From: Bacteroidota bacterium
GTDB taxonomy: Bacteria; Bacteroidota; Ignavibacteria; UBA10030; UBA6906
Length of the DNA: 8,355 nucleotides
Reading direction: 5' to 3'
Assembly: GCA_017860555.1 (NCBI GenBank)
Contig: JAGDMJ010000128.1
Coordinates: forward strand, 1-8,355
The notes under the pieces: model-generated
Seen by the model: only the letters and a program-made list of their open reading frames with translations
Told to the model about the DNA's origin: nothing
Database searches by the model: none
Made by a program: the position numbers and the translations under genes
Shown here: positions 1-7,164 of the stretch, piece by piece
Position numbering within the stretch: the stretch's first letter is position 1
Layout: each line of letters opens with the position of its first letter

Positions 1-921
1 GGTTCGAATTGCCTGTTGTTTGATATCAAACATCAAATCATCACTGAACCCGAACGTCTGATAGTCGTTCACAACCTCGTATCCTGTGGCATGTTGAAAG
101 ATTTGAGCCATTGACTCGGAGTAGATCGCGTTTGCATCTCCGTCGATCCTCCCACCGTAGTAGTATCCAGCAGGCGTATTGAGAGTAAAATTATGCCCCA
201 TCTCATGAAACAGTGACGAGTAGTCAATTTCTCCTCTCATAAAAGCGTCGCCAACTCCAAAACTGATGGGGTCAGTGAACCAAAGAGAATACGCGCCACC
301 AAACGTCGAATCGCGCAGCATGTACTGCTCGAATGCGGCCTTGTAGAGATAGATAGTATCATTCACAAAATCCCTTTGTACCGTCGCAGCTACGGACAAG
401 ATATATTCCAGTGTAGAGCGTGGAAAGATCAAAAAGAAACTAGTGTCAAATGCAGTGAGGTTGGTTGGCGGATCGTACAATCTCGTGCCGAGTGATATGG
501 AGCTGTTCGGGACATGAACAGCAATGACCGGAGAAAGTGCGATCGGAACGACAGCGGGTGGGACAAAGCGCACCAAGATTTCGGCAGAATCTTGCCCACC
601 TCCAGAATACGTTGAAACTACCTTCACAACATAATTCTTGTTCTTGTCAGCGTACGTGTGCGATTGTGGAAAGAATCCATTGGAAACGGAGCCGTCTCCC
701 CACATCCATTTGAACGGAGTTGTAGGGCCCTGCGCATCAACACCTGAGATCCGAGCCACCCCGGTCGCCGCATCGAGTGACGCCAGCCATAGAGACAGCG
801 TGGACGGATTGCCAAAGAGGTATCTTTTGAAATCGAACGACGCGCTCTGACCGGGAACACTCATTGGCAAACAACAGAGGATGGTGAGAATCCAGAATAG
901 AAGTGATCGGAAAGTTCGCAT
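1..921 (-). CDS. Exported PKD-domain zinc-metallopeptidase-like protein, C-terminus cut by window edge
   Basis: Only the first 307 residues are visible, and the frame is still open at base 1. Residues 1-26 form a basic, hydrophobic, signal-peptide-like start (MRTFRSLLFWILTI...), so the protein is probably exported. Residues about 28-120 look like a PKD-type beta-sandwich, with a W.WGDG motif near 72-77 and HTY at 88-90; such domains usually bind polymers or act as spacers. A zinc-site motif HEMGH lies at 239-243 followed by NF. Glu269 in YSESMAQIF is a plausible third metal ligand, as in gluzincin peptidases. The ATG at 921 is chosen because the signal peptide follows directly; only a weak GGTG lies before it. 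Sequence around the zinc site (FGGA, DPI, G.G, FHEMGHNF) matches the gene at the right edge of the window, so the two are paralogues. HEMGHNF resembles the M60/enhancin-type motif, but the spacing to the third ligand is slightly long, so the family assignment is tentative. The substrate is unknown. Confidence 0.82.
   Translation of the reverse strand, partial: MRTFRSLLFWILTILCCLPMSVPGQSASFDFKRYLFGNPSTLSLWLASLDAATGVARISGVDAQGPTTPFKWMWGDGSVSNGFFPQSHTYADKNKNYVVKVVSTYSGGGQDSAEILVRFVPPAVVPIALSPVIAVHVPNSSISLGTRLYDPPTNLTAFDTSFFLIFPRSTLEYILSVAATVQRDFVNDTIYLYKAAFEQYMLRDSTFGGAYSLWFTDPISFGVGDAFMRGEIDYSSLFHEMGHNFTLNTPAGYYYGGRIDGDANAIYSESMAQIFQHATGYEVVNDYQTFGFSDDLMFDIKQQAIRT
17..32. repeat. 16-bp perfect palindrome in the left-edge gene
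   Basis: TGTTTGATATCAAACA reads the same on both strands. It lies in coding sequence (MFDIKQ), so it is more likely coincidence than an operator. No second copy was noticed in the window. Confidence 0.4.
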
Positions 922-1039
922 CGTTTCACCGTAACCTTCTTGAAAAAGGAGTACCCTGCGGAACACCATGGAGGAATGGGGGCGAGTCTAGGCCACGAGG
1001 CGTGTCGACAACAACGTTTGTACCTTCGCCTCTTCGCAC

Positions 1040-1590
1040 ATCCACAACTCCTCTAAACGACCGTGTCACGGTTACACCACTTGCGGCCCTCCAGCAATCA
1101 AGCGCTCAAGGTCCTCATATCATTTGCCATATTGCAGCGTCGCCATGATCTGGTTGTGTCGACGACTTCTTTCACTTTCGACGCGAGAATCAGCTCCTGC
1201 CGATCCTGCCATGCCACGAAACACCCTTTGGCCCCAAACTTCACGCCTATAACCCCTTTCGCGCCATCAGAGCGGAATGACTCGACCTTCGCGCGGGGAG
1301 TAGTCGCCCCGGTGAGTGCAGCGGCTTCTTCAAAACTCGGAAGAAGGTAATCGACATGCGGAAGTAGGTTCCGCAGCAATCGCGGGCTTGTCGTGCGGTT
1401 TCCCCCGGTGTCAAGCAGGACAGGCAGGCCAGTCCTTCGCTTGATCGCCGCAAAGAGTTTTGCCATTTCGGGCTCGATTTCCGGAATAAGACCGAGGTAG
1501 CCGAAGACAAACATCCTTGCTTTTCGCATCAAGTCCAGGGAACCCAGAACGTCCCTTGCGCGATTGAACGTCCAACTCGGCTGCGACCCA
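1040..1590 (-). pseudogene. Decayed PfkB-family carbohydrate kinase remnant
   Basis: The longest open piece (codons from 1532 down to the stop at 1098-1100) gives a clear middle part of a ribokinase/PfkB sugar kinase: GYLGLIPE, VLLDTGGN, the signature PHVDYLLPSFEEAAALTG, VKFGAKGCFVA, and VVDTT. Recognisable sequence starts a little upstream, near 1575-1590, without a convincing start codon. The N-terminal sugar-binding half (roughly 120 residues) is absent. Immediately after VDTT (1152-1163) the expected catalytic GAGD.F.AG loop is missing. The C-terminal part then continues in a second frame (MATLQYGK, in-frame TGA at 1120-1122, YEDLERLIAGG) and ends in a third frame (AASGVTVTRSFRG, about 1045-1087). 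Use of three frames, a stop and loss of the catalytic loop show that it cannot be an active kinase. It once probably phosphorylated a sugar released by the neighbouring glycosidases, but the substrate cannot be read. The flanks 922-1039 and 1591-1684 hold nothing recognisable. Sequencing error could explain one lesion but hardly all of them. Confidence 0.8.
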
Positions 1591-1684
1591 TAGCCAGCCC
1601 CCGCGCGTCCGAATAGGGGTGGTGCCCAAAGACCAGAGACAGTTCGGGCCTGCAGTCGTGGAGTCCATCTTGACGCGATCCGGC

Positions 1685-2836
1685 TTAACGCACTTCAAGC
1701 TGATCTTTGTCGGGCAGCCGGGGAAAAGTAGCGTGAGGTTCCTGCTGATACCAGAAAGCCACCGAGGCAATGTCATCCTGCAGGGGAAGATACCGCCCAC
1801 CGGAACGCCAGCCAAGAGCCTGGATCGTCACCTTGAGGTCTCTCTCGAACCGAATGGGATCCATGATGTGCCAGCGGTACAATCCGAAACGCTGCTGCGA
1901 GTTGTACATCCCGTCCGGCCGAATCACCTGAGGCAGCCCCGAGTAGGGTGTCGTGAACTCTTGGTACTGCTTCGTCTTCTGGTTCTCAAAGTTATACGAC
2001 CCGCAGAAATAGTCTTCTGTTCCCGTTCCGCAAATGCTCGGAAATTCCGTGTCACCATCGAGATAGAACTTGATCTCGCCCTCACCCCACCAGAGTGTAT
2101 TATTCACTCCCCAGGCGAGATATGTGCCCACGTAGTGGCCCCAACCTCTTACGCCGTCAAGGATGGTATAAACCTGTTTGTACGGCAGAGGGTTCACGCG
2201 GCGGAATTGAGCATGAAAATATCCGGCGTCTGCAGGAACGTCAGTAAGTGTGTAGTTGATCTGATAATATACGGTCATATCTTCATCGCCGATGTTCTCC
2301 AGCGTGATTCTGCAGGCTTTGTGGAATGGCATCTCCCAGTAGCAATTCAGCGCACTGCCTGGGTTGACGCAGACCGGCAAGGAGGATATCTGCGCATATG
2401 TCCCCCAACCGCATGCAAAGAAATCTCCGACGGGGACTTCGACGGATGGAGTGTCTTCGCCATTCCAATAGATCCGCAGGATCGAAAAGCGCCAATGACC
2501 GGTGGGAGTCATCCAGATTTGCTGGATAGCCCCTTCTCCCTTGATGTCGGCCAGAAGGAACACCTGTTTTGCTTTGACGACCACCGAAGGTGAGATTTTC
2601 CACCCCTGACCGAGATCACGCGCTGCACCCGCCCCGGTCCCCTCCGTCGCCATGCCACCTTTCCCCTTCTCGCCAGTGAAGTTCTCGGGACTGATTGATC
2701 GTGTCTGGCCCCGGGACAGTCTTGACAGAGTGCCCAGGTTCAGGTTTAGTCCGTTATATGTTTGTTGGGCATTTAGGATTTCTGCAATGAGAACCAGCAA
2801 GAGAATCTTCACTGGGAACAATCGTAATGTTCTCAT
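1685..2836 (-). CDS. Exported GH172 (DUF2961) glycoside hydrolase
   Basis: This is a 383-residue protein of the DUF2961 family, now classed as glycoside hydrolase family 172. Characterised members act on alpha-D-fructofuranosides, difructose anhydride or alpha-D-arabinofuranosides. Residues 1-23 (MRTLRLFPVKILLLVLIAEI...NA) are a Sec signal peptide, so it acts outside the cytoplasm or in the periplasm. Family hallmarks in order are: FTGEKGKGGMATEGTG (about 53-68), LRIYWNGEDTPSVEVPVGDFF (about 120-140), WWGEGEIKFYLDGD (about 249-262) and CGTGTEDYF (about 269-277), ending with the usual FWYQQEPHATFPRLP. The glutamates at 252/254 and 274 are candidates for the catalytic pair; this assignment is inferred. 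Length is typical and the ends are intact. The frame is open back to an ATG at 2893, but that start overlaps the preceding gene and lacks a ribosome site, while the ATG at 2836 has TTGGAG five bases upstream and starts the signal peptide. It follows the GH130 gene after 38 bases. The exact sugar specificity is not visible. Confidence 0.9.
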   Translation of the reverse strand: MRTLRLFPVKILLLVLIAEILNAQQTYNGLNLNLGTLSRLSRGQTRSISPENFTGEKGKGGMATEGTGAGAARDLGQGWKISPSVVVKAKQVFLLADIKGEGAIQQIWMTPTGHWRFSILRIYWNGEDTPSVEVPVGDFFACGWGTYAQISSLPVCVNPGSALNCYWEMPFHKACRITLENIGDEDMTVYYQINYTLTDVPADAGYFHAQFRRVNPLPYKQVYTILDGVRGWGHYVGTYLAWGVNNTLWWGEGEIKFYLDGDTEFPSICGTGTEDYFCGSYNFENQKTKQYQEFTTPYSGLPQVIRPDGMYNSQQRFGLYRWHIMDPIRFERDLKVTIQALGWRSGGRYLPLQDDIASVAFWYQQEPHATFPRLPDKDQLEVR

Positions 2837-2841
2837 GGACG

Positions 2842-2847
2842 CTCCAA
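2842..2847 (-). promoter_or_regulatory. Shine-Dalgarno of the GH172 gene
   Basis: The minus strand reads TTGGAG, five bases before the ATG at 2836. This decides the start in favour of the shorter form, which begins with the signal peptide, over the upstream ATG at 2893. Confidence 0.7.
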
Positions 2848-2874
2848 TAATAGTGCACCCACTGAAAGAGTGCA

Positions 2875-3882
2875 TCACCTCGGGCTGTCGCATAGCTTGA
2901 TAAGGTCACCAACATCGGCCGTCGCCAAACACATATAAGTGTCCGCAGCTCCGTAGTATATCTTCACTTCCCCTGATTCCTCAAGGACTATTCCCGTGGG
3001 GAAGATCACGAAATTTCTGTAGCCACCCGTTGTCTCGTACGGTGCCTCCGGAGCAATGAGAGGCTTCTTACTCATCGCAATAACCCTTCGTGGGTCATCA
3101 AGGTCCAGAAGCATGATCCCCGCACAGTACCTCTTTTTCCAGGTCTTCTCATATCCGCGCCTCTGGCGCGATTCGTCGAAATCTGAAGCATGAAAAATCG
3201 TGAGCCATCCCACGGCCGTCTTCACCGGCGGCGGACCCGCACCGACTTTCTGATTCGCGAATGGAACATGCTCCACCCCCAGCAGCAATTCCGAATTCCC
3301 CCAGTGAACGAGATTGGGTGAGTCTGAAATCCAGATGTCAAATCGCTCCGGATACCCGGGCCTCCCATAGATAGGAAAAGGGCGTTCCAACCGGACGTAG
3401 TTGCCACCGAACTTTTCCGGGAACACAACAAAGTTTCGGTTCTCCGGCGCCGAAATGGAGATGATCTCAAACTTCTCGAAGTCCTCAGTCACGACTATCC
3501 CACCGCGCACGCCATGCCGTGTATCCAACCCTAAGGTTATGTAGCACCGCCCGTCCATGACGGTTATCCGCGGGTCATAGGAGTTTAGTATCTCTTCATT
3601 GTGGATATCAAAGCACGGCTTCGGTCGAACATCCCAGTGCAGTCCGTCATCGCTTGTGGCCAGACCGAGATGGACTCCCTCGCTGACTGTAAACTCATCC
3701 AGACGGATGTCATTGCGGAAGAGCATGACGTACTTACCCTGGTATTTCGTTACTCCCGCATTGAGCACCAGATCCGTTCTGTACGGGACATCCCCCGCCT
3801 TGAGCACAGGATTTCCCGGAAAGCGTGTGATGACCGGGCTTGAAGTCAGTTCCCCAACGATTGGTTCCTCGAAGAATTTCAT
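2875..3882 (-). CDS. GH130 beta-1,4-mannoside phosphorylase-type enzyme
   Basis: This is a 335-residue protein of glycoside hydrolase family 130, a five-bladed propeller family whose main members phosphorolyse beta-1,4-mannosides (mannosyl-glucose, manno-oligosaccharides or mannosyl-GlcNAc) to give mannose 1-phosphate. Family features are: RFPGNPVL (about 20-27), LNAGVTKYQGKYVMLFRND (about 40-58), SYDPRITVMDG (about 101-111) with Asp103 as likely catalytic acid, ERPFPIYG near 166-173, and KVGAGPPPVKTAVGWLTIFHA (about 212-232). Lys212 and His231, with the conserved arginines, fit the phosphate-binding residues of the phosphorylases, which favours phosphorolysis over hydrolysis; this is inferred from remembered family patterns. 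There is no signal peptide, so it is cytoplasmic and would act on imported disaccharides. The ATG at 3882 has GAGAGG seven bases upstream. The frame is open upstream to 4116, but that part overlaps the permease and does not look like family sequence. The natural substrate cannot be told from sequence alone. Confidence 0.88.
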   Translation of the reverse strand: MKFFEEPIVGELTSSPVITRFPGNPVLKAGDVPYRTDLVLNAGVTKYQGKYVMLFRNDIRLDEFTVSEGVHLGLATSDDGLHWDVRPKPCFDIHNEEILNSYDPRITVMDGRCYITLGLDTRHGVRGGIVVTEDFEKFEIISISAPENRNFVVFPEKFGGNYVRLERPFPIYGRPGYPERFDIWISDSPNLVHWGNSELLLGVEHVPFANQKVGAGPPPVKTAVGWLTIFHASDFDESRQRRGYEKTWKKRYCAGIMLLDLDDPRRVIAMSKKPLIAPEAPYETTGGYRNFVIFPTGIVLEESGEVKIYYGAADTYMCLATADVGDLIKLCDSPR

Positions 3883-3889
3883 CAGGCGG

Positions 3890-3895
3890 CCTCTC
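3890..3895 (-). promoter_or_regulatory. Shine-Dalgarno of the GH130 gene
   Basis: The minus strand reads GAGAGG, seven bases before the ATG at 3882. It supports this start over upstream in-frame starts that lie inside the permease gene. Confidence 0.7.
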
Positions 3896-3926
3896 AGATC
3901 ATATAGATTGGAGTGGTCATAGAACA

Positions 3927-5345
3927 CTATGGGAGGGTTGGCAATGTGTCCGTCATCTGCTTCCCCATCCTTTTCTTCAGGCCAAAATAAAACGGCAATC
4001 CCGACAACACGATGGCGATGCCGATGCCGGATTCCAGAGGGGCACGCATCATCGTATTCACGACGACAAGCATCGACAGTAAAATGAATAATGCAGGTGT
4101 GACCGGATATCCCCATGCGCGGTAAGGACGCGGAGCATCAGGGTATTTCTTCCGGAGTACATATATACAGTACACCGCCATCGCCAGAAAGAGCCAATCC
4201 ATGAAGACGACATAGTTCATGATTTGCTGGAATGTGTCACTCACGAGCACGATGATCGATGCCCAGGCAGCCTGGAACACCAGCGCCACGCTCGGCGTCT
4301 TGTATTTGGGATGGACTTGCGCAAGCTGGCGCAAGAACAGTCCGTCCTTTGCCATTGCATAGTAGACGCGGGGCGAAACCATGATAATGGCGTTCGTGAT
4401 CCCGAACGACGACAGCATAATCAGCATGGCGACGAACGACCCTCCGATCGTCCCCCAGAGTCCCTCCATCGCATCCGAAGCCACGAGCCTTGAGGCTCCC
4501 ATTGCGGGGACACCCAGAACATTGGCGTAGACGAAGTTGACGGCCATGTACACGATGATCACAATCGTAACTCCGATCACCATCGAGAGCGGGAGGTCCC
4601 GTTTGGGCTGCTTCAACTCGCCGGCCATGAAGCCAATATTCTGCCATCCACCGTACGTGAACAGGGCGGACACCAGCGCAAACATGAACGTACTAACAAG
4701 GGACAAATCAACGACGGCGTCGCTGGTGAGAACAGGCAGGAAGTTGTCTCTGTGATAGCCTGCAAACGCGAGGCCGGCGGCAATAAGGGCACACAGAGCG
4801 ATCACTTTGAGGGTCGTGAGAATATTCAGCACGATACTTCCCATCTTCACGCCGATGTAGTTCACCCATGTGAGTCCGAGGATGGCGATAATCGCCACAA
4901 GCTTGATGATTGCTGGACTGATGGGGATGAAGTAGCTGAGGTAGGTGGCAAATGTGATCGACACAAACGCAATAGAGCCAGTGGCAATCACGAGCAGAAT
5001 CGTCCAGCCGTACAGGAACCCCGCGAGATCAGCGATCCCCTCACGGAGGAACACGTAGTGTCCTCCCGCGCGCGGCATCAGCGCCCCAAGTTCTGCGTAC
5101 GAGAGTGCTCCGGTCATCGACAGGATTCCCCCGACCAGCCAGACCAGGAGGTGCATACCGCCGCTCTGAGGAGCGACCGTCGCCGCCACCACTGCCGGGG
5201 CGATAAATATCCCACTCCCAATGGTGTTACCAATCACCACGTTAATGCCATCGAACAACCCGAGCTCACGACGCAACTCGGTTTTGGTGGACGTCAGTCG
5301 CTCAATGTCGGTTTGTCTCGCAGCAGGGGAACTTGTCTCTGGCAT
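3927..5345 (-). CDS. APC-superfamily amino-acid permease
   Basis: This is a 472-residue integral inner-membrane transporter. About twelve hydrophobic segments can be drawn, beginning near residues 33, 66, 106, 146, 173, 216, 253, 301, 351, 376, 413 and 438. The family-defining GNTIGSGIF motif of APC transporters lies at about 39-47 in the first helix, and SYAELGALMPRAGGHYVFLREG at about 82-103 is the usual helix 2-3 region. FTYGGWQNIGFMAGELKQPKRDLP (about 229-252) is typical of the LAT/SteT-like branch, whose known members exchange or take up amino acids. The substrate is not readable. The ATG at 5345 is preferred over a GTG at 5351 because AGGA lies seven bases before the ATG. It begins 16 bases after the stop of the M61 peptidase gene, so the two are probably co-transcribed, which fits uptake of amino acids freed by peptidases. 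The gene is intact and of normal length. Confidence 0.92.
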   Translation of the reverse strand: MPETSSPAARQTDIERLTSTKTELRRELGLFDGINVVIGNTIGSGIFIAPAVVAATVAPQSGGMHLLVWLVGGILSMTGALSYAELGALMPRAGGHYVFLREGIADLAGFLYGWTILLVIATGSIAFVSITFATYLSYFIPISPAIIKLVAIIAILGLTWVNYIGVKMGSIVLNILTTLKVIALCALIAAGLAFAGYHRDNFLPVLTSDAVVDLSLVSTFMFALVSALFTYGGWQNIGFMAGELKQPKRDLPLSMVIGVTIVIIVYMAVNFVYANVLGVPAMGASRLVASDAMEGLWGTIGGSFVAMLIMLSSFGITNAIIMVSPRVYYAMAKDGLFLRQLAQVHPKYKTPSVALVFQAAWASIIVLVSDTFQQIMNYVVFMDWLFLAMAVYCIYVLRKKYPDAPRPYRAWGYPVTPALFILLSMLVVVNTMMRAPLESGIGIAIVLSGLPFYFGLKKRMGKQMTDTLPTLP

Positions 5346-5352
5346 AGTCACA

Positions 5353-5356
5353 TCCT
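5353..5356 (-). promoter_or_regulatory. Shine-Dalgarno of the permease gene
   Basis: The minus strand reads AGGA, seven bases before the ATG at 5345 and within the 16-base gap after the M61 stop codon. It lies too close to the alternative GTG at 5351 to serve it. Confidence 0.6.
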
Positions 5357-5361
5357 GGTGA

Positions 5362-7155
5362 TCATGGTGTGCCTTTCAGTATGCCTTCGCGAATCCGTAG
5401 CTGCCTTTCAGTGGGTTTCTCCATCTCGACGATTCTCGATTTCACCACGGAGCGTGATGCGACAATGATCGTCGCACGGGACACCACGTCGCCCCGGAGG
5501 AATGTCACAACGAGTGTATCACCGATATGCATCTGGCTCTTCGTCTTGGCGATCTCCTGCCGGTTTCCGTACTGCATTCCGTTGACGGTCAGGATCTTAT
5601 CACCCGTTCGAATCCCTGCGATGTATGCCGGTCCACCCTCCTCAACCCCTATGGCTTTCACGTGTCCTTTCAGTGACCAGAAGAAGTCACAGCCGACACT
5701 GGGGACCTGGCTCGTCGCTTTTTCCCACTTCAGGCCAGCAGCACCAAACAACTGTTCATACGGAAATGGAGTGTACCCAGAAATGTGGTTTCTGAAGAAC
5801 GAGGAGATGTCAGTCTGCGCAACAGCCGAACATATCGCCCCAAGGCCGCTCTCCGGATATCCTTTGCCCGTGTCTCCATACCAGGTATTGAGAAACCTCA
5901 TCACATCGTCAAGCGAAAATCGGTTGTCCGTTGCATCGCGAATCTTGAGATCGATCATCCACCCGGGAAGTAGCCAGACCCCCAGACCCTGCCGGATCTC
6001 TTCCTCCCAGATGTACCAACTGATGTCTTCCCAGCTGAGCCGCAGGTGTGCAGGGTTGTTCTCGTACATGTCGAGGATATCGGCAAGGCTCTTGTACAGG
6101 TCAGCCTTCGGCATGAGGCCGGCACGAAACAGCGAAAGGTCGGTATAGTAGGCTGTAATGCCTTCGGCAAACCAGACTTCCTTCGAGCGATGAGGCCGGG
6201 AGTAGTCATACCTGTCAAATCGCTCTACATGGATTCGCTTTGCATTCCAGAGGTGGAACAGTTCGTGGGCTGTTACTACTTTGAGCCATGAATCTTTCTT
6301 TGTGTACTCTTCCATACGAAGGGAGATCGTGACGGCATTCGCGTGTTCAAGGCCACCCGCCCCCTTATTGCCGGCATGGAAGATGAATAGGTACCGATTG
6401 ACATTCGCCCCGCCCATCAGCGAGAACTGGTTCTCGGCTATTGCCTTGATGAGCGCCCCCAGCTCCTCCATGTTGACGTCACGAATACCAGCAACCACAA
6501 TAGTGATCGGCACGTTTTGCACGTTGATCACCTTCCTTAGGAAGGAGCCGACCTGTACGGGACTGTCGACCAACTCATCATAGTTGGACACCACGTATTC
6601 ATTGGTTTCCGACGTCGGGATCATCGCTGTCGCGAGCTGCCACCCCGACGGGAGTGTAAACCGGACCGTCTGTGGTGTGTCTCGGAATCCAGGAATCTCC
6701 GGGAAAAGGGCAGCACCGTTGTACCAGCCCTGGATCGAGTCCAGATAGGCCTGGGCAAACCCAAGGTCATCATCAGTGTTGATCGCACGGACGTCATACT
6801 CAAACGATACTTTTGGTGTTCCCCGAGTCACGATCACCCACCGGTTCTCGGAAAGCCTGCTGGACGGAAGGCGGTTCCCATCCTGGTCTTTCGCCACGAG
6901 ATTTGTCACGTGTTGGCCGTAGTCCCAGATCGTCGCATATCCCGGCGTCCAGGCCGGCCAGTCGAGCTGCACGGACTGTTGACTTCCGCCAGCAACCTCC
7001 GCCCGCACATGGAACAGTTTGTTGCCGGGATTGGGAATCGAAACGTGAAATGCCACCAATGCGTCATGCGCCAGAGCTTCAGTCGTGCTAAGCGGTGCAC
7101 TGCCCAGCAGCAGGACAACGATGGCCAATCGCACCACGTTCTTGTTCGTCACCAT
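5362..7155 (-). CDS. Exported M61-family peptidase with C-terminal PDZ domain
   Basis: This is a 597-residue protein of the M61 (glycyl aminopeptidase-like) family. Residues 1-29 (MVTNKNVVRLAIVVLLLGSA... ending ALA) are a signal peptide, so it works in the periplasm or outside. The N-terminal M61 beta domain spans about 31-205, with WTPGYATIWDYGQHV near 69-83. The catalytic domain holds GGLEHANAV (267-275), the zinc motif HELFH (297-301) followed by LWNAKRI, and Glu331 in WFAEGITAYYTDL as the third ligand. A PDZ domain lies at about 490-565 (GGPAYIAGIRTGDKILTVNG), probably for substrate or C-terminus binding. Known relatives act as aminopeptidases with preference for small residues; specificity here is unknown. 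The usual YY.KG motif between the zinc site and the PDZ domain appears altered (EIRQG, about 386-390). The ATG at 7155 has GGGAG four bases upstream, overlapping the stop of the preceding gene eight bases away, so translation may be coupled. The permease follows after 16 bases. Confidence 0.92.
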   Translation of the reverse strand: MVTNKNVVRLAIVVLLLGSAPLSTTEALAHDALVAFHVSIPNPGNKLFHVRAEVAGGSQQSVQLDWPAWTPGYATIWDYGQHVTNLVAKDQDGNRLPSSRLSENRWVIVTRGTPKVSFEYDVRAINTDDDLGFAQAYLDSIQGWYNGAALFPEIPGFRDTPQTVRFTLPSGWQLATAMIPTSETNEYVVSNYDELVDSPVQVGSFLRKVINVQNVPITIVVAGIRDVNMEELGALIKAIAENQFSLMGGANVNRYLFIFHAGNKGAGGLEHANAVTISLRMEEYTKKDSWLKVVTAHELFHLWNAKRIHVERFDRYDYSRPHRSKEVWFAEGITAYYTDLSLFRAGLMPKADLYKSLADILDMYENNPAHLRLSWEDISWYIWEEEIRQGLGVWLLPGWMIDLKIRDATDNRFSLDDVMRFLNTWYGDTGKGYPESGLGAICSAVAQTDISSFFRNHISGYTPFPYEQLFGAAGLKWEKATSQVPSVGCDFFWSLKGHVKAIGVEEGGPAYIAGIRTGDKILTVNGMQYGNRQEIAKTKSQMHIGDTLVVTFLRGDVVSRATIIVASRSVVKSRIVEMEKPTERQLRIREGILKGTP

Positions 7156-7159
7156 CTGT

Positions 7160-7164
7160 CTCCC
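7160..7164 (-). promoter_or_regulatory. Shine-Dalgarno of the M61 gene
   Basis: The minus strand reads GGGAG, four bases before the ATG at 7155. Its first base is the last base of the TAG stop of the preceding gene (7164-7166), an arrangement that favours coupled translation. Confidence 0.6.

Noticed and set aside
1071..1101. Possible promoter for the left-edge gene (TTGATT with TGTAAC)
   Set aside because: The spacing is 19 bases and the second box matches poorly, so it cannot be told from chance inside the decayed kinase.
1600..1684. Peptide LVFGHHPYSD in one frame, resembling a phosphoesterase motif
   Set aside because: The match is short and isolated, ends at a nearby stop, and has no other phosphoesterase motifs around it.
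1619..2593. Long plus-strand open frame of 324 codons
   Set aside because: It lies antisense to the conserved GH172 gene, has no recognisable domains, and its composition looks like a mirror of the coding strand.
2837..2893. N-terminal extension of the GH172 frame to an upstream ATG
   Set aside because: It overlaps the GH130 stop region, lacks a ribosome site, and would put extra residues before an otherwise normal signal peptide.
3883..4116. N-terminal extension of the GH130 frame
   Set aside because: This part overlaps the 3' end of the permease, contains a low-complexity His/Arg run and no family sequence. The start at 3882 has a good ribosome site.
4752..5468. Plus-strand open frame of 238 codons
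   Set aside because: It is antisense to the permease, rich in charged residues with His, Arg and Asp, as expected from the complement of membrane-helix codons. No ribosome site or family motif was seen.
5369..6148. Plus-strand open frame of 259 codons
   Set aside because: It is antisense to the M61 gene, whose frame carries clear zinc and PDZ motifs; the antisense product has none.
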